Part shown: positions 10,001-23,900 of the stretch, one piece after another | Position numbering within the stretch: the first letter of the stretch is position 1 | How the letters are laid out: the number at the start of each line of letters is the position of its first letter | DNA from: Mesostigma viride | Lineage: Eukaryota; Streptophyta; Mesostigmatophyceae; Mesostigmatales; Mesostigmataceae | Length of the DNA: 64,000 nt | Assembly: GCA_009746045.1 (NCBI GenBank) | Contig: RPFO01000448.1 | Coordinates: forward strand, 4,592,391 to 4,656,390 | Direction of reading: 5' to 3' | Translations under genes and position numbers: made by a program | Notes under the pieces: model-generated | What the model saw: the letters and a program-made list of their open reading frames with translations, nothing else | Databases searched by the model: none | What the model was told of the DNA's origin: nothing

Positions 10001-13000
10001 AGAAAGCATTACAAAGGAAGAGACAAAGAAAGCATTACAAAGGAAGATACAAAGAAATCATTACAAAGGAAGAGACCACCGAAGGGGACAACGCACGGTG
10101 GCAACCGAGATGTTACAGATGCAGGCACAAAAGTATACCAAGAGCTAATCACGTCCGAGCGTGAAGCGCTACAAGAAACCTTGCCTGCGTTGGGGGGGGC
10201 CTGTAGGGCCCTAGCGTTGAGGGGCAGCTTTATCCTGCAGGGATCTCCACACAGTGGATCACCACACGGGGGCATGGATTGTGTGCGGGTCGCAACGCAC
10301 CGACGGCGCCCGCGAAGAGCGCGTAATGCTGGAACACGCGCCGCAGCCGCTGGTTGAACGAGCACAGCACCATCTGGACGCCCGTCGACGCGCGATCCCA
10401 CAGCACCACCTGCTGCTGCTGGTGGGTGGGCGAGCTGGCGACCGCCTGCTCCAGCTGGCCCGCCGACATCGCGCCGCTGCTACCACTCCCGGGGCCCTCA
10501 AAGCGCAGGTCGGCGATGTCGAGCGGGTAGTAGTTTCTGACGCACGTCACGTTGTACAGCTTGGTGTCCTCGTCCCGCACCAGGAACGCCCTCAGCTCCG
10601 GCGCAAACGCCTGTGCTGCCTCCAGCTTCTCATCGGGGACACCCAGGAGGCAGAAGCCACCCGCGGGGCTGGCACCGCCAGCATTCCCCGCAGAGGCGTT
10701 CACGGGGCTCCCTCTGGCGGTGAGCGCGCCCGAGCTGCCGGTGCGAGACAGGTCGCCAGCCGGGCCCGGGCGGGCACCGAGGCGGAAGAGGGCGCCGGAC
10801 GCGTTGGCCATGTGGGGCTTGAGGAGGGACGCGGTGGCGGCGGAGGAGTGGATGGCCACCAGATGGGAGTTGTCAAGCGTCTTGACGGATGCCAGCAGCT
10901 CGTCCAGGTCGACATGCTGCGACGGTAACGAAAGAGAATCAGAGAAAACCCAGTCAAAACCCAGACAAAACCCAGTCAAAACCCAGACAAGACCCATTAG
11001 GATAGCCACAGGAAAAAACACATAGAAAACCCAGTCAAAACCCATAGAAACACACACAGGATGGGAAAGGGCATGAGCATCTATTTAGGTTAAAAACAAA
11101 TGAAGCAAGATACCAGCGATGATGAGCAACTTGGCACCATGGCCACATCCGTCGAGGTGACGTAAAAAATCATAGGAAAAAGTATAGGCGATAGCATGAC
11201 AGCGATGACAGATGCGACCAATCCAAGGGGAAATTCACATTTGATGAAACGCCACCCCGCAATGACGCATGCATCAAACGGCGTGGCCACCACCAAATAT
11301 GATCTCAGCAATAAACACAACATCCTCGTGCCTGAGCCTGCTTCCTCCATTCCTACCCCCTCCACCCCCTGTCCCTCCCCTTCCATTACATCATGCACCG
11401 TCCCCCCAATAACCCCTGCTGCCCCCTCTCCATCCCCTTACCCTTCAACCCTCCACTCCTCAACCCTCCCCCTTGTCATACACTCCTCCACTCCCCCGCT
11501 CCCAGTGTCATGGACCCCCTCCCCTCACCTTGTCGTAGACCTCCTCCCCTTATTGGAGGCACACCTCCTGCCCCCCTCTTCTTGTCAAGCACTTTCCTCC
11601 AAGTTTTCATACAGCTCCTCCCTCCAAGTTTTCATACAGCTCCTCCCTGCAAGTTTTCATACAGCTCCTCCCTCCAAGTTTTCATACAGCTCCTCCCCTC
11701 TCCCATGGCCCGTAAGCAATCTTTCCTCCTCTCCCCTCCTCGTATCCCCACGCCCTCACCTTGTCATACACCTCCTCCAAGCTGGCGCGGTCGAGCACCA
11801 GCAGATGGAATTGCTCCGGCCTCCGAGCGATCCACTCCCCAATATCCTCCAGCATGAGCTTGCAGCCGGCACGGCCCCCCTCGTTCTTGAAGTCCACCAC
11901 CACCACGTCGACCAGTGACCTGCCACCCTCCTCGCCCTCCCCTTGCTCCCCATCGTCCTCGTCGCCTTCATCCGCATCCTCGTTTCCGGTGTCCCAAGCA
12001 GGGGCCACGGTCGCGAGCGGAAGTGGCGGCGCCACGGCGGCCTCCATGGACTTAAATAGAAGATAGGTGGACCAGGCCTCCCACCCGGCCGCGCGCTGCT
12101 CCACTGCGGCGATCTCCCTGTCAAGGAAAAAGGAAGGGTGAAAAAGTGGGGCAGAGTACGGGCGATGGAAGGTGGGCAGGGGAGGGGCCAGGGGAGGGAG
12201 GGTGGGTGGGGCGGACCCGTGTGAGGACGGGGTAAATGGCCGGGGGCAGGGCCGGGCCCGGGCTGGGCGGGTCCGGTCGGGTCAAGTTGGGTCAAGTCGG
12301 GGTGGGTGGGTGGGTGGGGTGGCATACGGTGCGATGAGGTGGAGTGGGGGTTGGAAGAGATGGCATGCATTAGACGCAGCCGGCAGCATGTGCACATGAA
12401 GAGGCAGTATATAGGTCATTGGGATTTCAAGTGTGAAGGGTGATGTACTATTACAAAGCAGGACCTGTGGCGAGCTAGCACATAGCAGCGATAGGGCTAC
12501 CCCCAGCCCACCATCGCGGTGCTACATTGCTAGATACTACGCAGCTATCTCATGATGACCAGTTCATAGATGCACTGAAAAGAGCGGGTCCTGCGCTGTG
12601 CTACACTATAGGTGCTTTACTATTAAAAAAAAAAAGGAGCATGGCATACGAGCGCTCACCCTAGGGGGTCGCGAACGGTGGGCATACGGTTGTCGCGCAG
12701 CTCCTTGATGAGCGTGAGCAGATCCTTTTCGCGCTTGAAGCACACCTCGATCTCCTTCTTGCGGCGCTGCGGGCCATAGGATGGCACGGGCAGGAATGAA
12801 CGTGATCACGGGCAAAAGGGATATCGTCAGGGCCAGCGCGTGAACCAGAAACACCCAAGGCTCGCAAAAAGGGAGAAAGCGAGGGGGCCAAAGCAACACG
12901 GGCGAAAGCAGAAAGGAGAAGGGTGCAAAGAGGGCCCAAACAGAAGTATCAGGATCCAGAGGCGTCTGATATGAGAAGAATTTGTTCATCCCATCACGAA

Positions 13001-16000
13001 TGGCTCAATATGATGCTTTTTGTGCATGTCAATCTTTTGTCGATCATGCCAACACTTCCGTTGTGGCAAAGGGAAGAGCGGACTGCACCGAGAAAGTCAC
13101 GGGGTGCACCTGGCAGTCTTGGCTTTGCCACGTGGGCTTAAGGGGTTAGATTTTGCCAGTACATTTGGCCTCTTTCGATTGTCAGTTTCCCCGCACATTT
13201 CGGTATAGTACACCAATTAGATACTATGGGTAAGGTTTATACTGCTATCAGTACAACAGGTCACAGGGAAGCACCTTGGACAGGCAGATCACATGTGCCC
13301 AGCCAGGCACTAGCCACCCTAGCCAACAGCACACAACGAAACGCCTAAATGGCCCAGAAAACTTGGAAGAAGCTGCCGCAAGAGCGATGCACACTGCACT
13401 GCACAGGACCCACACATGTAAAAAAATATTTAGTGTGGTAAAACATGCAGGTTGCCAAGAATTTGGCACTACAAAACCAGTAGAACTGGGACCAAGGCAT
13501 CGATTCACGCGCCCACCCTTGCTCTTGCTGCCTCTTGTCCTGGCTCATGACCTGCCTTTTTACCTGCCTTTTGATCTGCCATTAACCTGCCTTTTAACTG
13601 CACGTGACACTGCTCCTGCTGTTTCTTTGTCTGCACGCGCCGCACCTGCTGACTCTTTACTGTCACCTGCACATGCCCCGATCCTTTCCCAATCACGTGC
13701 CACTCCTGCTTCCACTTTACTTGCATATGCCACTGGTCCAACCATACAACTTTACCCTCACGTGCCACTCCTGCTTCTCCGCCCACTGCATGAGCATCCC
13801 CTTCATCCCCTTCCCTGCACAGATCGCCCCTGCAACTCTATTTAGTTACCTGCACGTGCCACTCCTGCTTCTCCGCGTACTCCATGAGCATCCCCTTCAT
13901 CTCCTTGTCCGCGTCCGTCAAGCTCTTCTGCAGCGTCTCCACCTGCATCTCCAGCGAGTCGCGCTCGCGGCTCTGTGGCAAGGGGGAAGGACGGGACCAC
14001 GGGAGCCAGAAAGGGTAAGCCACGCTCGCGGCTCTGTAGCAAATATCTATAAATACCCCATCTGGAGCTCCAGCTGCTTGAGCACATCATAGTCACCATG
14101 ACCATCTACCATATCTAGTCATGCCTCACCTTGAGCTCCAGCTGCTTGAGCACATCATAGTCACCATGACCATCGACCATATCTAGTCATGCCTCACCTT
14201 GAGCTCCAGCTGCTCGAGCACATCATAGTCACCATGACCATCTACCATATCTAGTCATGCCTCACCTTGAGCTCCAGCTGCTCGAGCACATCATAGTCAC
14301 CATGACCATCGACCACATCTAGTCATGCCTCACCTTGAGCTCCAGCTGCTCGAGCGCCTCATGGTCCTCACTGTCATGTTACACCGACCATATGACATAC
14401 TGCAGTATCTATTTATATCCCACATTGAGCTCCAGCTGCTCGAGCGCCTCATGGTCCTCACTGTCATGTTACCATTGACCATATAACATACTGCAGTATC
14501 TATTTATATCCCACATTGAGCTCCAGCTGCTCGAGCGCCTGGCGAAATTTCTTCTCCAGCTTGGAGAAGGCGTCCTTCTGCGCCTCCTCCGCCTCCTTGG
14601 CCAGCTTCTCTTGCTGGTGAGATTGGTGCATGAGTGCATGGGGAAGCAGGGCAAGGGGGGTGGTTGCAGAAGCAGGGCAAGGGGGGTGGTTGGGGATGGA
14701 GGGCAAGGGGGGTGGTTGGGTAAGCAGGGCAAGGGGGGTGTTTGGGGAAGCAGGGCAGGGGTGTTTTGGGGGCTTTGGGTAAGCTAAAAAGCTTCTCTTG
14801 CTTGTGGGGTTGCGGACGGGGAAGCTGAGAAAAGGAGGTGGTTTAGGCCGTGCGCCAGTAAAATGAAGTAATCGTAACCGCTGGGTGGATGGTTGCGCTG
14901 GGCAGCCAGGTGGATGGCGGAGCAAAGCAGGTGGATGGCTGCGCTGGTGGGTGGGGAGGGGCATGGGCGGGGATGCCGTACGTGGAGAGTGGGCCAATGG
15001 TGGGGCACGGGAGTGGAGTAAGTCACATCCACAAGGAATGCGTGGCTAGCGACCAAGGACAGACAACAGCTACAGCATCCAACTGAGGGATCCCTTCACA
15101 TGAATTTCGCGCCGATAACACACGGTAAGGGTTCTTCTCTCCCCGGTTCGTCCCACGTGCCCAGTCCGTTGTCAGGGTACATGCCATGCAGAAAGCCAAG
15201 CATGGACGATGAAAGGGCATCCGCCAGGGAGCTCCGTGTCAGGAACACGAGAAACGAAAGCGAGTTGGGATGCCGCGCGCTGGCGGGCCCCCATCTACTG
15301 TAAGCCCCGCACGACCCAGCCAGTCATCCATCCAAGCCAGTCATCCATCCAAGCCAGTCATCCATCCAAGCCAGTCATCCATCCAAGCCAGTCATCCATC
15401 CAAGCCAGTCGTCCATCCAAGCCAGTCGTCCATCCAAGCCAGTCGTCCATCCAAGCCAGTCGTCCATCCAAGCCAGTCGCCCATCCAAGCTGCCACCACC
15501 CACCAGTGCGTACGCGCGCTGGCTGGCCTCCATCTGCTCCCGGTGGCGTGCGTCCGACGATGACAGCGACTCGCGCAGCTGGCGGTTGTCCGCTCGGGCC
15601 TCCGCCAGCGCGTCCGTGGCCTCGGCCAGCATCTGGGGTAAGAGGGGGGCAGGAAGGAAGGGGAGGAAGGGGGGGAGTGAACAGGCGGGAGGCAGACGGG
15701 GACCAGAAAGGTATAAGAAAAGCAAAAGGGGGGAGAGAAGAAGGGCGCAGTCCGTGCCTCCATTCACTGGCATGCATCTGGTTGGAACAGTCACAACTTT
15801 TAACCCCCCCTCTTTGACACGGAGAGAAAAGGACGTACCACACGGGGTAAGGCAGGGTGGGCAGGGGGTGGAAGGCATAGTGAGAGGAGTGGTGTTGGAC
15901 TTGTGTTGGTGTGAGCTTGCCGTGTCTATGCGCGTCCAAGTCAAAGAGGGGGAAGCGCTTGTGCGTGAGTGGGTGGAAAAGGGAAAGGAAGGATGGAAGA

Positions 16001-17884
16001 GTTTCAGGCTTTGTACTCCAGGCTCTATATTCCAAGCTCTGTATTCCAGGGTCTTTAGTCCAGGGTCTATATGCCCGGCTCTATATTCCAGGCTCTACGT
16101 TCCAGAGCCCTCCTCCCGCTTACGAATTAGGGGCCCAAGGTGCTTACTTTCATACTTGGTGCCTCGTGCTGGCTGCGGCCTTATACCCATCACTTACTAA
16201 AATGCACGTGTTCTAATTTAATTCATTTCATGGGCTCCAGGCTCCAGCCTTACTTGCCAACTCATGGTTGCCCTAATACATGTATGCGTAGTACAATATA
16301 TTTCGTATGAGGACTTTGCTTTTCTGTGTTACGTGTACGAGCTTTTGGAATTATTCTTGCTGCACGAAGGTATCTTGTCCAGGTTTAGTCGGGTGATGCT
16401 ACCTTGAGCTTGCCGCGCAAGAAGCCAAATGGTAGGCCCTCATATGTGTATTGTTACATCACTTGGGATGCCTTCGGATCAGGAAACCCCTCTAGTCGCG
16501 AAATCATGAAAGAGGTCGTGTGTTCGAATCCAGTATCGCACCAAATCTTTCATCGGAAGGTTACATCTTGGGCTGTACGAGGCCGGAAGGAGTTTTTTTT
16601 CGGCCTGTACAAGGGCGATTCGTACGTGATCACGTGTACTGATAGTAGGGCCACAACGGTACTGAGCCTTGCTGGTTGCCACCTCACGCCCCTCACGGAC
16701 GGTCACCCTACTGGCTGCCACCTCACGCCCCTCACAGATGGGCACCCTGCTGGCTGCCACCACCCGCCCCCTCACGGACTGGCGCCCCACTGGCTGCCAC
16801 CACCCGCCCCTCACCGTCTCCAGGTTCTGCACCAGCACCGCCATGAGCGCGCCTCGCTCGGCGCAGTGCACAAACACTTGGCGCGTGAGCTCACGTAGCA
16901 CGATGTGGATCACCTCCGCCACCCTGGGTAAGAGGATGTGTGGGGTGGGGTGGGGGAGGGGCACAGGAGAGGGACAGGGGGTGCGGGCAGGTCTGGACCG
17001 ACATGACACACGGGATATGATGTCTGATATGAGATGCCCATCTAGGTGATATGAGATGCCCATCTAGGTGATATGAGATGCCCATCTAGGGATGGAGGGC
17101 CTTCAGCCACATGCACGCAATACACAACCTCATGTGGACACAGGAGTAAACAGGGCCACAGCAGATACGAGGGCAGCCATGCTACTTGACTGTGCATGCG
17201 TGGTCAGCACACCATGCCAACCAGGCGGAGGCATGCCCCTCACCCCCTGGTCGCCACGTACGGCCACCACCTGTCGAAGCGCAGCATGAATCGACTTCAT
17301 GGCATCGCGCAGTAATGTAATGTGCATGTCGGCCCGCCCGCATGCCCAGCAGTAGCCAGCCAGCCAGTCGGAAAAAACTAGAGATTGGCTTTTTTTAGCT
17401 CATTGATCGACAGATGAGTGGAGCACCTGATGCAGTGCTTAGCAGCTGTATCGAGATGCGGTGACCTCGATGGACGCCTTACCTGCCAAAGGCGCCGTGA
17501 TTGGACTCAAGGAGGATGGCGTGCAGGCCGCGCCCTAGCTCCCCACCCACATCCATGTCGAGCTCCATCATCATGTCATCTACAGTCTTGGCCAGTTGAA
17601 GCACCTGCACGGGGAGGGCGGGGGGGGGCGGGTAGCAGGGGAAGGGGTGGGTGGGCATGGGTTGGGCAGTGGGCACAACACACGAGTCACCACAACGGAG
17701 AGAACTAGACTTGGCTAGGACACAGTAGAGTGGGGCTGGGTAGAGCCCAGAGCCCAGACATGATGATCCAAAACAACGGAGAGACAGGGACTCGGAAAGG
17801 CAGAGTGTGGCTCTTGACGCTAGGTGTGCACACCATAGATTGGCACCAGGCTGCGTCGCGTTGAGCGGGCGATCACTCTCCTTT

Positions 17885-17920
<36 letters not shown>

Positions 17921-20900
17921 CAGACAAGGGACACGGGAATAGAATGGCTGAAAGCACCCTGCCTTCTCCATCCTTGCTGATAGCATCCTGCCGCTCGATG
18001 GTGGTAACAGGCACCTGAACCTCATGATGTGTGCACGTCCTCCCACCGGCCTTAAGACCAGCAGTACCTTGCTTAGCTAAGTAACATGCCCAGCCTGTTG
18101 CAAAGGTAAGCGTTCAGGTAGTACACGAGGGCGACATGATGCAATCGGCGGTAGGGCGCACGAGCCACCGGGGAGTGCCCACTGGGTTGAGCGCGCGTTA
18201 GGATTGACGGGCCAGACAGCAGGAAGCTAGGCAGGAGGCGCCACGGGCAGCATTCGCGGGTGCACCGTGCGCGGTAGCAGGAGCATTAGTAAGCTCTGCT
18301 GAGCGGATAGAATGCCCCCAGATTACATACGCAGGATGTGTTGTGGTTGTTATTGATACTGTATGTAATACCTATTGATACTGTATGTAATACCTATTGA
18401 TACTGTATGCAATACCTATTTATACTGTATGTAATACCTGTTGATACTGTATGCAATACCTATTTATACTGTTGCTTTGTTGCTATTCTTTTCTGGAGTG
18501 GATGCTGACATTTTGTTGCTATTGCTCTCTGTGGTGGCACGCTTACCTCCCATCGGCTGGAGGGTTGCCGCGACGGGAATTTGACGTCCATGGGGTCCTT
18601 CTTGCCCTTGGCCGTCTGCAGGGGTCGCGGACGAAAGGGGTGGTGGCCAATTTTGTGCATCTTAGTAACGGAGCAGCCGAGGCGTGGAGGAGCAAACCTC
18701 AAGAGGTGGTTGCCAAAACATTAGGATAGTTCACAAAGCCGGCGGGGCGCCCTGGTGGAAACCTAACACGCACCATTTTCAAACAACTTACGCTGACCAG
18801 GTGCCTAGTGGGTCCATTGCCCACACTTCAAAGATCATGTTTCCACACACACGCTTATATCAATACAAGCTTGCTGGGGTTGAAACGGGCTGCAACTCTG
18901 CCGGGAAGATTCGAAGCTGCACATCGGCAGTTGCAACGCAATAGCCGCCCCCAGCTTGGACCGTGTTCCTGACCGCCATACACCTGCCAGGCCTTTGCTG
19001 TGGGGGCCACACAAGAACTACAGGCAGCCCCTATGCCGGCCTAATTCTGCTTACACTTATGGCAAGGCCTTCCTTCCATTTGATAACTTCACATAGCAGG
19101 CACTCACTATCTAGAGGCCTGCCTAGACTATCCACAGGTGTCAATCATGACCGCCATACCGTGAGATTTTTGTAATGGTACAGGATGACCACCAAGCCAG
19201 GTATAGCATGGCAAAAGAAAACGTAACCCAAGCATCCTTGTGTGACGCACAAATGGTACGCAAGGCCGCATAAACAAGGGGAGCAAGGGGAGCGTTATAC
19301 CTCTAGACTCATCACACTATGTCGAGATAAACGATTCTATGCAAAGAGGAAATGACCAACAGAACAGGAAATAAAACCAGCAAGCTAGACGTAGAGTACT
19401 AGTAACAAAACAACGTGCAAAGATGCTTGTGGGACGCCATAAGGATATGAGAGGCAATGAGAGGCAATATGAGGCAACGAAGGAGCGGACGGCTATGAGA
19501 GGCAACGGAGGAAGGAGGGGAGGGGTGCGAGCGGCAACGGAGGAAGGAGGGGAGGGGTGCGATCGGCAACGGAGGAAGGAGGGGAGGGGTGCGAGAGGCA
19601 ACGGAGGAAGGAGGGGAGGGGTGCGAGAGGCAACGGAGGAAGGAGGGGAGGGGTGCGAGAGGCAACGGAGGAAGGAGGGGAGGGGTATGAGGGGTAACAT
19701 AAACAAGGCAAGGAAAGAACAAGGGGAATGGTCAGGAAAGCAACGGGAACCAGGGCACCGTGCACGAACCCGCGCCGCGGCCTCTGCGGTCGACAACATC
19801 AGCTCCACCGACGAATCGGTCATCGTCACGTGGTATCTCTCAGGGATCTCCGATCTGGGCAACACAACGTGCTGGCAGGCAAGCACCTGCGCTTTACGGT
19901 TGGATGGGGAGCACATGGGGTGGGTGGGGGGTTGGATGGGGAGAACATGGGTTGGGCAGGGGTGACGGGAGCCAGCATCATGCACGTGAGTGGTAAGAAA
20001 CCTGCATTACTGCAGCGGCCACTTGGTTCACCGTTGAAAATTGCTTGGAAAGCAAACACGTCGCCAAGGCGTACGTAACAGCGCTGTGTCGAGCACCGTG
20101 CCAAAGAAGCGGCGAGATAACTACTGACAGCAATAACAGCAAGGTTGCGCGTGCAGCATTGCATGGCCTAGCAATGTCCAGCCTCATGTCCCCAGCAACC
20201 TCCCCTACGCCACGAGACCCAGGCATCACTATCCTGCACCATCGCTATCCTGCACTGGTACCAGCATCTCAATCATGTTGTGTGGCTGGAGCGATGCATC
20301 CAAACTAGCACAACAGCCAGCTTGAGGCATAGCCATAATTTAGAGATGATCCGAGATGAGGCATAGCCATGGACCACTCTACCATCTTCCCCCATGCGAG
20401 CGTGTGGTGCCCCCGAAGAAGAGGACCCCGTTGCAAAAACACCCGACCATTCCTTTTGCCTTCTGCTCATCTAGTGCGAAAGATAGATGCAAAACCGATA
20501 ACAAGAAGGCAAGTTTGGCAGCGAGGGTAACGGGTGGCAGAGCAAGGGGTGGTGCCCACTGCGCAGACACATCCAGGCACTTGGTCCTCCATTTGTCAGA
20601 TTGAAAACTAAATATGACCTAAATTTTGGCGTATATACAATAAATAACAATATAAGTACTTGGTAGAGCGATGGGACGCAAGGCCACTTGCATCCCTGGG
20701 GGTGCGCATCCAGGGACCCACCACCACCACCGCCAACTGGGAGCAGATGCCGTCCCCAGGGCCCCAGCCACCCACCTGGCTGTAGACGCCGCCGGCGTCA
20801 CGGCAGAGCAGGTCGTGGCTGTTGCGTGTGTCCCACAGGCTCGTCGCCCTGCGCACCGGGTTCACCGCCGCCAGCCACGCGGGCACGTGAGGAGACAGGT

Positions 20901-23900
20901 CAGGACATGCTCACGAGCCCCCACCATCTGAAGTAAGTATGTGCGTATGTGCGTGCCATGCGTTGCGGCATGTCACCCAGCATGATGCTAATCGCATGAA
21001 CATAACGACACAAAACACAAAACGTAACCACCCCCATCACGTGGTATAAGAACACAAAACGCGGAAACCACGACCATGAATGGTAGCACGCTCCATCAAG
21101 TTAAGAACAGGCGGGAGCAGGGCGTGCCAAAATGATGACAAGGCATCATGCTGGTGTACTCAGTTGCTTCCACCAATAAGGCGCAACGGAAAGGTTAAAA
21201 ACCATCTTACGGTAAAATGGCCATCGAAATCAAAATACAGTATTTAATCTCTTTTGGGTATAGTCCCCGCCGCATTGCCCTTGTGCAAAATCAGGTAGGC
21301 GAGCAGCTAAACAAGGTAAGCAATCGGGGGGCAAGATTGTGTGTATTGGGGGGGGGGGGAGGGGACTCCCCTGGGGTCACCCCCGTAGCCATAAGCTATC
21401 TATCAGCTTCTGTCATACGGCAGCCACAAGATATAAACTTCTGTCATACGTGTGTGTGTGTGTGTGTGTGTTCGTCGTTCCCACAGTCTGAGTGTCTGTA
21501 CGTGTACGTGCAGAAGCACGCCCATATTACATAGAAGAACGGGCCGTGCATTTGGCAAGCCACCACGATCAAGGAACTTAAAATGACGGACAAGAAGAGC
21601 CGGTTCTACTACACCCACAAGACAGGGCACCGAAAAGATTGGTGCTCCTGCAACTGGCGAGTGCCAGGCCCATGCGGGCTGTGGCACATGGCTAGTGCTT
21701 GCGGTGACTCACTGCTCGGATGGCCCCCTGGGTGGCGTGAACGCGCGCTGGCTGGTGTCCGACAGGTAGCTGATGTCACGTCGGGCGATCGAGCGATCCG
21801 TCATCCCGTCCTTGCAGCTGCACGTGCGCAGGGATGGGGGAAGGTGGACGGCGCACCGTGGGTCGAGAAAAATCATTCAACGCAACAGTTTCCTTATTGG
21901 CTGGTTTGAATCTATCTATTCGTGGGAAGATAGATATAGTAGAATTGGAACTATCTATTCGAGGGAAGACAGATTTAGCAGTATTGAATCTATCTATTCG
22001 TGAAAGAAAATATCCAAGACAACTGGGAACCGAAGGACAAAAACGTTTACACGGGCGGAGCACATCCCGTGGGTATAGTGTGTTCGTACATACTAAGTAC
22101 GCATCACGTTACTATGCGCTCAGTGTGCTCTTAGTACTGGGGGAAGATGCTACACGGCGCTGCGCACTCACCGATACGTGCTGGCCTGGTGCTCTGGGGG
22201 GAGGATGCTGCCAGGGTGCCGACCCACAGGCCACACAGGGGGGGGAAGGGGGGGGGAGGGGGCGAGCATCCAGCAGGCAAGGGACACATCAGAGACCCTC
22301 CTTAGGTGACGCAATGAGGCTAAGACAGGATCGGATACGCACTGCCCTCGTCAGGGAACGCACTGCCCTCGCCAGGTGACTTATAATGAGAATCGCACAG
22401 AGACACATTCATTTTGATTTGTGGTTTAAAGGGGGCAAACGGAGCAGAGCCTACTTATCCAGCTGGGACGCGTAGGGTGATCTCTCTCCCTCCCAATACC
22501 TGATCAGAAGCCATCGTGGCACGCGATGGCTGCCATCCTCACATTGATTGGCCAAGGGAGCGCACGCTGCTTTGGGTCATCCTATCCACGAGACGCCATG
22601 GCCCTAACTATGTTAAGACCCACAAGGTCTGTAGTAGGGTCCAAGATTACTCGTCCGCGAAGGTCTGCAGCTGATTCGATGCATGCGGCGACACGACACG
22701 ATGCGCACCGTGCTTCTATCCAGTACCAACCCATTCTGCTGTAGCGAGAAGAGCGCGCCACGTGGCCCATGTCTTGACAACCAATCCCACACTATGACCC
22801 ACCGGGCGAAACGCGAAAGTAGGTGTGCAGCCAAGGCCAAACTGTCCACCAAACTGCCCACATGGCACCCGCAGCGAGCCATGGAGCTTGATGCTGTGCT
22901 TGCGCGCACCACGTATGGGAACAAGGGGTCAAGAACATGCTTGCGTGCGCCGCCGTGTGGGCATGCTTGCTATGCTTGCGCGCGCCATGTATGGGAACAA
23001 GGGGACTGGAACAGGAGGGCCAGTCACACCCTACAGATGCTTGCCATCTGCCAATCAGGTCGCACCATGATAGCAATCCGTCAAGCAGGTTGTTGCTATT
23101 TACTTACCACAAGAATTTTCGGAATAGCACACTACTATAATGATATATACTGTAATTTCATATTACTACAATAGTATACTACTATCATGATATATATTGT
23201 AATAGCATGCTACTCTAATAATACACTAGAATCAGTGTTTTTTTTAAGGTTTTCGTAACTAGTGGCGCTAGGCCACTTGTGGCGTTTCGAACTATGAAAA
23301 CTTCAGTTTACTCAGCCAATGTGTGGCTTTAAGCCAATTAAAATTGGGCTTGGCACGGCCACGTGTGGCGGGCTGGCTTTTTGGTGCAGCAAATGACCCT
23401 GCCTGCAGCGCGGGGTCAGCGCGGCGCGGCGCCGTACACAAGGCTGTACACAAGGCGGGCGAGCGTCTCCGTCTCAGGCATCGGCGCCGGGCGTACTTGG
23501 TAAATTAACAACAACGATTACTAGAGCCGAAAGTCGAAACACATTAGTCAATGCAGTATGGCTGGCGAGTGACTTAATAACTGAGGCGCCAGCCGCCAGG
23601 CCGTCAGCCAGCTGAAGGCTGAAAAGTGAAAATGCACACAAGCTGCAGTCTGCACAGTGCACTCTGGTCTCTGGCAGCGGGCCACTTGCCACTTGGCCGG
23701 GCTCTACGTACATGCACTATGCAGTCAGTAAGTCAGTCAGTCATAGTAGTACTCATAGTAGTATTCTAGTACTAGGGAGGCTTGTGGCGGAACGCCTGCC
23801 GGAAGACCGGCTGACACCGCCAATTGTGGCGTAACCTGTACTAGAGTGAACTTCAGGCACCGCCAACCTGTGGCGAAACGAAACTACAAAGTAGAACAGC

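Noticed and set aside
15311..15490. CRISPR-like array
   Set aside because: Units are contiguous with no spacers, and the genome is eukaryotic.
16455..16550. A functional tRNA gene
   Set aside because: The T-arm does not pair well and no acceptor stem or anticodon arm could be formed.
17268..17330. A possible exon reading HITLLRDAMKSIHAALRQ in the flagellar-type gene
   Set aside because: There is no AG acceptor in a compatible phase, and exons 8 and 9 join directly in phase to give a better p28-like sequence (FGR-VAEVIHIVLREL).
19399..19985. Ser/Pro repeat frames on the minus strand and Glu/Gly frames on the plus strand
   Set aside because: Products of the exact 32-bp minisatellite; only 19,770-19,871 is an exon.
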